A program made the position numbers and the translations under genes. The notes beneath the pieces were generated by a model. It saw nothing but the letters and a program-made list of their open reading frames with translations. It was not told the origin of the DNA and searched no databases. From positions 47,841,096 to 47,905,095 of the forward strand of contig NC_085880.1 of assembly GCF_034702125.1 (NCBI RefSeq): a stretch of DNA of 64,000 nucleotides, read 5' to 3'. The DNA is from Engraulis encrasicolus. Taxonomy: Eukaryota; Chordata; Actinopteri; Clupeiformes; Engraulidae. This document shows, piece by piece, positions 54,973-64,000 of this stretch. Position 1 is the stretch's first letter; every line of letters begins with the position of its first letter.

Positions 54973-55331
54973 AGGGACACTGTGCAGGAAATGGTCAAAA
55001 AAGGTACTGCAACTATGCTGCTCATTGAAACTGGGCTGCCTATTGCCAAATTTGATCTTTACATGAAAGTTTACCTAGTAATAAACAAATATTTTCTAGT
55101 GTGGTCTAAGTACAGTCATTTTTGCAGCTAAAAATGGCTATTTCTGGAAATTCAAAATGGCGGACCATGGAGAAGATCCCCCTTTTCATGGATGAAAAGT
55201 GCAATTTTTCCAGTCATAATTAATACTTAGATGTTGATGCTGGTGGTAAGTATTCATGAAAAAGTTAACATTAGTGAATGGGCAGCATGAATTCTGGAAA
55301 TAAACAACTAAAAATCTCACACAGTGGTCCC
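54973..55331. mobile_element. piggyBac-like MITE, copy of 23301-23689 (inverted)
   Basis: Starts AGGGACACTGTGCAGGAAAT directly after TTAA 54969-54972 and ends CTCACACAGTGGTCCC. The right-hand TTAA is lost. Confidence 0.78.
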
Positions 55332-55394
55332 CGTGATTTTATGTTCCTTGAATGCACACACACTCTCTTTCTCTCTCACACACAGTCACACACA

Positions 55395-55429
<35 letters not shown>

Positions 55430-55441
55430 GCTTCCCTTTTC

Positions 55442-55577
<136 letters not shown>

Positions 55578-55668
55578 CTAATACCATGTGAGCATCCTTA
55601 TTGCTCTCAGCACATGAGATCAACACAGAGATTTCTCAGCATTACTGATGACTCTGACCCTGTCTGAC

Positions 55669-55723
55669 CCTGTTGGCTTCAACAACGTGGCAGAGTGATC
55701 ACACACACACACTGACACACACT

Positions 55724-55786
<63 letters not shown>

Positions 55787-55812
55787 TTGGCTACAACAAC
55801 GTGGCAGAGTGA

Positions 55813-55903
<91 letters not shown>

Positions 55904-56060
55904 GTTGGCTTCAACAACGTGGCAGAGTGATCACACACACTCACACACACACACACACACGCACACGCACACGCACACGCACACGCACACGCACACGCAC
56001 ACGCACACGCACACACACAAACACACACCCTGTTGGCTTCAACAACGTGGCAGAGTGATC
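55669..56060. repeat. Composite minisatellite: 32-bp unit alternating with (CA)n
   Basis: CTGTTGGCTTCAACAACGTG followed by GCAGAGTGATC occurs at about 55671, 55786, 55903 and 56028, each followed by a (CA)n or (GCACAC)n run except the last. Confidence 0.92.
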
Positions 56061-56108
56061 TTGAGAAAGTAAATAGTCAACTCAACTCAAGTGTCCAACC
56101 CATGCAAA

Positions 56109-56132
56109 GACACGCACGCGCACGCACACACG

Positions 56133-56173
<41 letters not shown>

Positions 56174-56225
56174 GCGCACGCACGCACGCACACGCACACG
56201 CACACGCACACGCACACACACACAC
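56109..56225. repeat. (CA)n/(GCAC)n microsatellite
   Basis: Mixed CA, CGCA and GCAC units. Confidence 0.93.
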
Positions 56226-56278
56226 TGCAGGATATGGGTAGACATTGGGTGTAGAATATTGTCCATGGGGCCTGATGC

Positions 56279-57205
56279 AGCAGGCAGGGCCGCTGACAGC
56301 TTTGGATTGGCCCTGGACAGAGTCAGCTGAAAGGGCCCCCTATTCAATACATACTATCAGGGGGTGTTCACTCACGGAACTAGCTACTAGCCACAACTGG
56401 CTAACCCTAATCCTACCTAAGTGCAAAATGAATGGGTGTCAATTTTAAAAATGTTATAATTTTTTGTCCAGAAATATCAATATTAAGTTCGAAGCTAGAA
56501 ATAATAAGACCCCATTTGAGTAGCGTTTCGATTATTTTGCGCCACTAGATTATTATATACGGAAATCTTCTAACCTGCTGTAAAACTACACACCTGAACG
56601 ATTTGTCAATACAGCCTATTGTTAAACACCACCCATAGTGCTTACCAGGAATGTTTTGTTGATGATATTTGTGACTGGAAATGGCAGTAGCAATGTATTT
56701 AGCATATGGGTTCCCCTTTCCATTCCATACATTTTCCCACATGAAGAACTTACCGATGCTCGCCAACTAGTGGACACTCCATAGTTACTGCAGTATGCAT
56801 GCAAAGCTAACTGGCTACAATGGGAACCAATCAGTATGAACATTCTGCCTGTTAGAGATTCTCTGATACTGGGTGCATCCCTTGCCTCCTCCACTTGCCT
56901 CCTCCACTTGCTTCTCGTCATGATGACATCACTGACAACAGCATTATATTTTAATATCTTGCAAAAGCTCAATTGTAAAGTCTTTTTCCCATTTGCAATT
57001 GGGATGGTGAATGAAAAACAGTCCCTCAAAAGTTGTTGTGGCGAGGCTGACAGCTGGGAAACTTTATCGTTTTCTCCACGGAGGAGGGGCCAGGAGGCGG
57101 GACGAGGAGACAAGCACAAGTGGAGGAGGCAAGGACACATATTGGGATGCACATACTATGTAATGAGGATCCAATTCTGGGCCCCCTCTCACTCTGGGCC
57201 CGGGA
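56279..57205. mobile_element. hAT-like element with nested M1 MITE
   Basis: Left end CAGGGCCGCTGACAGCTTTG. The right part ends in TGGGCCCCCTCTCACTCTGG and GCCCGGGACAAC. Related to 2707-4224. Right boundary uncertain. Confidence 0.5.
56873..57152. mobile_element. M1 MITE copy
   Basis: GTGCATCCCTTGCCTCCTCC to GGCAAGGACACATATTGGGA-TGCAC; the same body as 1017-1307. Confidence 0.87.
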
Positions 57206-57214
57206 CAACTCTCC

Positions 57215-57450
57215 TCTCCACCTCTCCTCTCCCTAGCCACAAATGTCCCCTTCCCCTTAGGAGTGTAAACTATGCCTGAGGTTAATGCCTCTGTTGACAG
57301 TGTCCAACTCTCCTCTCCCTAGCCACAAATGTCCCCTTCCCCTAAGGAGTTTAAACTATGCCTCTGTTGACAGTGTCCACCTCTCCTTTCCCTAGCCACA
57401 AATGTCCCCTTCCCCTTAGGAGTTTAAACTATGCCTCTGTTGACAGTGTT
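57215..57450. repeat. ~73-86-bp tandem repeat, three units
   Basis: CCCTAGCCACAAATGTCCCC at 57231, 57317 and 57390, each followed by TAAACTATGCC and TGTTGACAGTGT. Confidence 0.9.
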
Positions 57451-59380
57451 GGCTTTTTGAGAAATTATTTATGACTTTTATTCCTTTAGTAGTGCTTCAA
57501 GTCAAGTGTCGCATGCTGGTGACTGACGTTGAGACAAAATAACACAGCTGTACTTTGACGCAGCAACACTCCTAATTCAACCGTTGTATTGGGGTGTGGT
57601 GTGTGTGGTGTGTGTGGGTGTTTGTTTGTGTGTGAGTGTGTGCTAATATCATTTGAGCCTCCTTATTGCTCTCAGCACATGAGATCAACACTGAGATTTC
57701 TCAACGCTCTCCCTATTGGCTTCAACGACGTGATAATAAGGACCTTTCCCATTACTATTCTCTGCCCCTACCCCATGCCTCTCGTGCTTTCAAACAAAGC
57801 TGTAAGGTGTAGGGCTTGAAACGCAACCGCTACGAATTGGGATACCCCTTCAACAATATATACTTGTTGGTTATTTCACTCCTGCACATTGTACTCTTAA
57901 CCGTAGATGTGACCTTGCCAGCTGTACCTCACATCACTTTAATTATATTCTGGTCGAGACACCATAATCAAATTAAGAAGAAAGTTGTTCGTTCGCATTA
58001 ATCAACTCAACACCAGTGTTTTGAAGATTTGAAGAAGTTCTTTTGTTTCATACATGTAACAGTTTATCTTTTACCTGACATGTTTCGACTGTGAAACTTC
58101 CGTCTTCCTCAGAGAGTGACGCTCTAACTTTAATATAATATTTAATATAATCTCAAAACATATTGAATATCTCACATCTGTTATTTTCACTGTGTGTAAA
58201 AATCACGTTATACAATATCTTATTTCATATTGTGTAATGTCTTGTACCTCACATTACTCTGGTACTGAAGGGTTAATACAGCAATGTAATTTCAACATAA
58301 CAGTTTATGAAATATTTAGCTAAGTTTACTGTTGACCAACATCATTCATTGGCTGGTCCTGTATTACAGTAAAACCATCCAAAATCCAACAGAAAAAAAA
58401 CATTCGTTGCTCATATCTTGAAGAAGCATACTTCGGACATAATTAATATTTTGAAGAGGCACATTGTAAATATAATTCCATCTGAAGACCACACACATCC
58501 AGTCTAATAAATTGACTTTTGATTTATTCACACCATAAGATTTTTTTTTCCTCAAATGTGATATCCATACGTTGCATTTCAGTGTAAAAATCATCATCAT
58601 TCCTTACAAAGGTTTACAATTATGTCTAGCAATAATTCCAGAGGAATACAATATTAATATTATTGTCATCGCAGAAATGACAATGAGGAACAGTGCTGCT
58701 GTACTGTATTGCGATATGGCAAAGCATGATGGGATGGCAGCGAGCAGGAATTCCTGCTTCCTGTCCATGGACTTCCTGTTTCCTGTTCGCTACCTCCTGT
58801 CCCCCTGGGTCGTTTCTGCATGCGTTATCTTGTCAAAACGACTCAGTACATCTGTCCAATCACAGGAATAGTCCCCTGCAAATACAGTGTAACAGAATTT
58901 CTATCCATTCCTCAAGCGACTGTGTGAAGAAGGGCAAACAAACATAAAACAAAATAAAAACACAAGGAGGAGTGCATTGGAAGCCTGGAACTGCAAGCAT
59001 GTCAAAATCAAAGGTTAAAAATCTCAGAAATGAAAGTCTCCCCTGTCTTGTATCAAATGTTTTTGATTTTTTTTTTTTTTTTAAAGAAAAGGCAGGATGA
59101 AAGTGAGTGTGCATTTGGAGAAATGGTCATACATTCACATGGTGGACCAAAGCTCCATGGTCCGAACCACTCATAGTATAGCCTAGCGTAGTAGCGTTAG
59201 CATAGCATTAGTGTTGCATGGCTGCTGCCCCCTCTCCCCTGTTTTCACTCTAACCTGCGGCAGAGATGGTAGATATCCCAAGATCCCCTTTCACGAGTCA
59301 CTTCTTCGTATGAGAGTTTTCACGAGGCCACGAGGCATAGAAACATCAGTTAACGACACGCAACTGCAAGCAGTCCAGAA
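57451..59380. other. Non-coding stretch, no gene recognised
   Basis: A 58070-58130 segment (GACATGTTTCGACTGTGAAA..CTTCCTCAGAG) looks like a repeat end also hinted at 25755 and 43165. Poly-T at 59066. The open frames here have no family features. Confidence 0.45.
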
Positions 59381-59387
59381 CAGGCTT

Positions 59388-59583
59388 GTACGAAATTCCG
59401 AATTGAATGAATTTCAATTCAAAGTAATGCCATAATATGAACACTAGATGGTGTCATTACCTTGAATATCTTTGACTTTAATCTACACCCCCCATTGAAA
59501 GTACATAGAACACCACCAACTTGTGTTCGTATTATGGCATTACTTTGAATTGAAATTCTTTGAATTCGGAATTTCGTACCAGC
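59388..59583. mobile_element. Foldback MITE, ~55-bp arms
   Basis: TGTACGAAATTCCGAATTGA..AATGCCATAATATGAACAC is mirrored by GTTCGTATTATGGCATTACT..CGGAATTTCGTACC. Confidence 0.9.
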
Positions 59584-59996
59584 CTGGTCCAGACCCTGAT
59601 CTCCACGTTGCTTCCAGATACATTCCCAGAGCCATGGGAGAAAGAGTTAGGCTAATCCCATTGACCTCTGTATTCCATTTCTACACAAAGATGGCGGCTC
59701 ATTGAGCGTTTGACACACAGATCATCGGCATTGACATAGTTCCAAAATAGTTCCAGGAAGTGAGCGTTGAACACAGAAAGTGCAGTAAAAGGTAAATGGA
59801 ATTAATCTCGATTCATTTCTATGTCATATTTCCTTGTTGTGTAGTGGTTCTGTGTTAGTCCCTTGCAAACAGAAAGCCGCTGCCTGGAATCATTTGAATC
59901 TAGGTACGTGAATCATGTCACCAAACAACTTCCTGTACCCCGGGTGTCACAACTCTGGATTCCATGGCTCTGGACATTCCTATCACGACACATGAA

Positions 59997-60270
59997 GTGC
60001 GTCTTAATATGCGATCTTGCCTCCTCCACTTGCTTCTCGTCATGATGACATCATTGACAACAGCATTATATTTCAATATCTTGCAAAAGCTCAATTGTAG
60101 AGTCTTTTTCTCATTGGCAATTGGGATGGTGAATGAAAAACAGTCCCTCTAAAGTTGTTGTGGCTAGGCTGACATCTGGGAAACTATCGTTTTTTCCACG
60201 GAGGAGGGGCCAGGAGGCGGGACGAGGAGACAAGCGCAAGTGGAGGAGGCAAGGTCGCATATTAATACAC
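59997..60270. mobile_element. M1 MITE copy
   Basis: GTGCGTCTTAATATGCGATC to GGTCGCATATTAATACAC, with well-preserved inverted ends. Confidence 0.88.
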
Positions 60271-60763
60271 ACTCATCGTGCTCTGCCTATCCACCATCTT
60301 TGCTTGCAGCTCTGGCGTCTCCACGGCAACCAACAGCCCTGACCTGTGACCTGGAAGTGTTCTCACAGTGGTCAGACTTGCCTCAGTAAGGTGTGAGGTG
60401 ACAGGAGGATTGAACAGCTTCATGTAAACCAGTCAGAAACAAAGGACACGATTCTAGCAGTCTTGCTGAGGCTGAGTCTATAAGGACGACTGAGACTTCG
60501 ACACGCAGCTGCTTTCACATGGTTTTGGCACAGGCAACAGAAGTCATGGCAACAGCAGTTATGGCAACAGAAGTCATGGCAACAGACGTCATGAGCAGGA
60601 CAAGTGACAAGACAGATCAGTGTCATTATTTGCAGAACACTTGCATCTCGTTTTTTTTTTTTTTTCCCATGCATTTTGTCTGATGCGTCATGTGACACAC
60701 GTCATCACAGGTTTGGTTGCCTGCAGTCCTGGTCAGGTCACCTGGTGGCACACAGCTGTACGT

Positions 60764-60885
60764 CAGAGGTGCATTTCTCAAAAACATAGCTGCTATCTGG
60801 TGTTTGCAATGCGATTTCCCATTGGCAACTATCCAAGTTGCTAACTGGCTAGCTACAGTAACTACACTTTCGAGAAACGCACGCC
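60764..60885. mobile_element. Foldback MITE, 'GGTGCATTTCTC' family
   Basis: AGAGGTGCATTTCTCAAAAA and ACTTTCGAGAAACGCACGCC are inverted, as at 8343-8467. Confidence 0.6.
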
Positions 60886-61242
60886 TGTGTGGCTCCGCCC
60901 AGCCCCTCCTCTTCGGTCCGTTTTGTCGCCTCTTGCCTCGATGTCGCCCCCCATCCTCCATGGACAAAAAAACAACAAAGTTTCCCCACAGTAGCGAGCA
61001 GTGCAGAGTGTCTTTTTGGGGGGTTTTGGGGGGGCTTTCCCCCCTGCATACTTCTGAATTCTTTTTCCACAAGATATTAAGTAAAAACGAATTATTCTCA
61101 ATGGTGTCACAAGAGTGAAGAGGAGAGGAAAGCAGGGGAGGGGAGGAGTGACACTAGTACAGGAGACCAAAGCCTGCAGGAAGTCTATCAGAGGGACACA
61201 CCATCACTCAAACACGGGAGAGTCAAAGACGTCAAACATGTC

Positions 61243-61400
61243 CTTCAGTGCAACGGATACTTTTGCTTACTGTAAATGCAAAAAAAGAGATTTTTTAAAA
61301 TATTTTTTTTGGCTTGGCTTTCATGCATTCACTTTTCAAAAAATGTTTTGAAATTTCATGTTTTACAGTAAGCAAAAGCATCTGTTAGCACTGAAGGACA
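61243..61400. mobile_element. Foldback MITE, ~25-bp arms
   Basis: TCCTTCAGTGCAACGGATAC/TTTTGCTTACTGTAAA is mirrored by TTTACAGTAAGCAAAAGCAT..AGCACTGAAGGA. Confidence 0.78.
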
Positions 61401-61567
61401 GTGTCATATTGGACGTCTTTGACCCGGGAGATTATCACCAAGTCTTTGCGGTGTGAGCAAGGGTATGATTGTTGGGTCAAGTTTTGGGTTGGCTTCGTTG
61501 GCTATTGGGGTGACAGGGCAACAGGTGGGTCGAAGACGAGACAGCAGATTGTGGGAACGGGGTAAGA

Positions 61568-61960
61568 CAGGTGGGCATTGGAGGGGTGGACATGCCAGGT
61601 TGATATAAAGGGGATTGGTGTAGGTCGGTAGTCTCCAATTATTTTCCCCCAAGGGCCAAATTATGTAGCAGAGATGAGGCAAATGAGGGCTAAACAAATT
61701 GCCCAACCGTATGGCCTCAGATAGCACACATATACAGTGGGATATGTTTTCATTTGTTCCAACCTCAAGGTGGGCCAAATGTTTGCTATGCCCGGGCCGA
61801 ATCTGGCCACCATTTGGAGACCACTGGTGTAGGCATTGAGAGACAGGCAAAGCCTCCAATCAGAGCCAGGAAGGTGGGCATTGGAGGGGTGGACATGCCA
61901 GGTTGATATAAAGGGGATTGGTGTAGGCATTGAGAGACAGGCAAAGCCTCCAATCAGATC
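61568..61960. repeat. ~90-bp direct duplication, left copy split by a transposon
   Basis: CAGGTGGGCATTGGAGGGGT..GATATAAAGGGGATTGGTGT is at 61568-61624, continues at 61834 and is repeated at 61870-61960. Confidence 0.85.
61625..61825. mobile_element. hAT MITE with exact 8-bp duplication
   Basis: TCGGTAGTCTCCAATTATTT at the left, CACCATTTGGAGACCACT at the right. GGTGTAGG at 61617-61624 and 61826-61833. The uninterrupted second copy of the host repeat near 61920 confirms the empty site. Confidence 0.9.
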
Positions 61961-61999
61961 CCTGATGATCCTCCCTCAAAATCTAAACAAAATGGGGTT

Positions 62000-62235
62000 G
62001 AACACTTTACTTGATGCTGGTGTCATGAGCATGTAATTTAAGTGTCATAATAATGTCATGACACAGTCATAGATAAGTCATTATGTTCATGCCGTAACTG
62101 AATGTCACTTAAGGCCAACAGTCATAAAATGTTTCTGACATGGACATAATGTTTATGACACATGGATAACTGTGCCACGACACTATAATGACACGACACT
62201 GTAATGACAAGCTTATGACACCGGCATCAAGTACA
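62000..62235. mobile_element. Foldback MITE, 'CACTTTACTTGATGC' family
   Basis: GAACACTTTACTTGATGCTGG is mirrored by CGGCATCAAGTACAGTGTCC. The interior is full of GTCATGACA motifs. A partial relative lies at 24345-24425. Confidence 0.78.
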
Positions 62236-63228
62236 GTGTCCTCTTCCACTGTGAACTTTAAACAACAGGATTCCACTTCAACCATACAGTAGTTTCCTCG
62301 TTTAGTGATGAGTGTCCTCTTGGAATAATAGGGTCGCACTTAAACAATATCATCCTCTTTGAACCTTTATGTCGTACTTAAACATTAGTGTCCTTTTTTT
62401 TAGTATTATTTGAGCAATAGTAACCATTTTTGAGTGTTCCCTAATGATAGTGTCCTCTTTGGACCATATAGTCTTCTTATAAAAGGGTCCCGATCGAATG
62501 GCAGGGTCCTCCTTCAGAATTGGCAAGCTTAAAATCCAAACAGATTTCTTCAAACATAGTTGACCTCAAAGCTTTGTATGAATTTGTAGTCCACGCCACT
62601 GCTCTGCTCCCAACAGGGACGTACACACACACACAGGAAGTACATTATGACAAACAGGACGTGGCTGTTCTTTTTTTGCATTGAAATGAACAAGGCTTCA
62701 TCTTCCGTTCTGCTATTAACTCACCAGCCACTTTGACTGATTGGATTGGGTGACAGAATGTGGCATTAGGCAAATCAAAAAAAAAAAAACGAATAAGTGG
62801 GTGGGGTCTGAGCAGAGTCCTTTAAATTAGATCCAGTGCTGTGATTGGATAACTGTTTTTGGTTTTGGTTGGAGCGCTGAGGCGAACATCTTCTATTAGA
62901 TTGAGATACTTCAAGCCTGCGCATCTCCTGGATCCATGTGATGTCAGGTGAACGCCCCCTTTAGGAGACCTTAGGTCAGTAGACCTTTGGAGTCTTACGG
63001 TTGAGAATGAATGGAGTTCCCTTAGCACTGTAGATGGCGGTAGCGCACATCTCATGCAAGCCATTCCCAAATGCCACAGAAAGACAAGAAGAAGGAGGGG
63101 ACAATGCCCCCTTAGGAGACCAAACTTGAGGACACTCCTTTACATTGGGAGGGCAGAGTTTTTGTTATCTTACTCTAATAGAAGATGTTTGTTTGGGGGT
63201 TGGTGGAGCGGGTTTTGCAAAGAGATTG
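62236..63228. other. Non-coding stretch, no gene recognised
   Basis: Includes an AAGTATC..TCTAATAGAAGATG motif near 62890 that recurs inverted near 63165, suggesting another diverged foldback (62860-63200). No coding signal. Confidence 0.4.
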
Positions 63229-63229
63229 T

Positions 63230-63531
63230 GTGCATTCCAATATGCAACCTTGCCTCCTCCACTTGTGCGTGTGGCCTCGGACCAGCAAGTAATATGTTAT
63301 GATGACATCACTGACAACAACATTATATTTCGATATCTTGCAAAAGCTCAATTGTAAAATGATTTTCTCATTTGCAAACTGGATGGTGAATGAAGAATAG
63401 TCCCCTAAACGTTGTTGTGGCTAGGCTGACAGCGGGAAAACTCAATTGTTTTCTCCCTGGAGGCGGGTCTTCAGCAAAACGTGAGGCCACAAGCACAAGT
63501 GGAGGACGCAAGGTTGCATATTGGAATGCAC
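63230..63531. mobile_element. M1 MITE copy with the best-preserved inverted ends
   Basis: GTGCATTCCAATATGCAACC..TCCTCCACTTGTG is mirrored by CACAAGTGGAGGA..GGTTGCATATTGGAATGCAC over ~50 bp. Confidence 0.92.
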
Positions 63532-64000
63532 ACGTTATTGTATAAAAGGTGGATGTTCTGTTCCTGTTCCGCCTCCGGTTGAGGCAGGGTTAGTAGTAGT
63601 TAAAGGTCGAGTGCAGTGATTGGTTGGCAGCCACTTTATTGGATGGATGCGAGGGGCTTTGGGACCGAAGAGAGGAAGTCCGACACGCAGTTCCTGTTCA
63701 GTTCCTCTCAGGTGATGATGTCGACATCTCTGATTCCTCATTGGTGGAATTGAGTAAGGAGGAGGGACTAAGAGCTGGTGCCAGCCACCCCATTGGGTGA
63801 CAGGGGACAGGAAGGACAGGGGACACAAAGGACTAGAGATTAAAGGTCCTGATCTTGTTCCTCTTAGTTGAGGTTGGAGCAGGTGCAAGCCATCTCATTG
63901 TTAAAAGAGGAAGGCTTGGGGCTAATGTTAAAGGTGTTCAGGAAGGCTTGGTTGGGGTTAAAGTGTGTGCGTGTGTGTGTGAGTGTGAGTGTGTGTGTGT
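63532..64000. other. Non-coding right edge
   Basis: Ends in a (GT)n tract from about 63965 that continues past the window. No gene recognised. Confidence 0.4.

Noticed and set aside
58364..58871. Open frames of 78-99 residues near 58.4-58.9 kb
   Set aside because: No family features or splice context; left as unannotated sequence.
60626..61170. Overlapping open frames of 100-148 residues
   Set aside because: They overlap on both strands, cross a MITE, and show no domain.

Overview
This is eukaryotic, gene-poor, repeat-dense DNA, almost certainly from a teleost fish. The evidence is long (CA)n tracts, many hAT elements with 8-bp target duplications, TTAA-flanked piggyBac-like MITEs, foldback elements, tRNA-derived SINEs and an L2/CR1-like LINE, plus vertebrate exons with GT-AG introns. 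I do not name a species.

Three host genes are supported. (1) Positions 52-234 (+) are the last exon of a C1q-domain gene whose remainder lies left of the window. (2) Gene A (-, coding span 35726 to 13457) has 18 exons that join in frame into 836 codons including the stop. It encodes a signal peptide, five somatomedin-B (SMB) modules separated by Thr/Pro linkers, one SRCR, one CUB and one complete ZP module with a furin-like site and an external hydrophobic patch, then a short tail. This is a DMBT1/CUZD1-like secreted ZP glycoprotein with an N-terminal SMB array. (3) Gene B (-, coding span 53349 to 45034) has 5 exons and 305 codons including the stop. It encodes a signal peptide, two uromodulin/GP2-type D8C domains and a near-identical tail, with no ZP, CUB or SRCR.

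The main result is that A and B are tandem paralogous loci. Promoter-proximal sequence, leader exon, C-terminal tail exon, the (TG)n tract beside the last acceptor and the 3' UTR/polyA module are recognisably homologous, while the middle differs completely. All exons bounding the swapped parts are phase 1. Gene B also has a ~620-bp, ATG-free minisatellite in its predicted 5' UTR, a triplicated polyA-signal module, a decayed third D8C exon split by a transposon, and a second D8C that has lost four of its eight cysteines.

Layout: 1-715 C1q exon and 3' UTR; 0.7-12.4 kb repeats (MITEs, a foldback with telomere-like repeats, a LINE, a 3.5-kb hAT); 13.3-36.3 kb gene A, whose introns carry duplicated SMB units, VNTRs and nested hATs; 36.3-44 kb intergenic repeats; 44-54.5 kb gene B; 54.5-64 kb MITEs, composite CA minisatellites and sequence in which I recognise no gene. 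Function is inferred: secreted, mucosal-type, glycan- or bacteria-binding proteins of the DMBT1/GP2/uromodulin kind.
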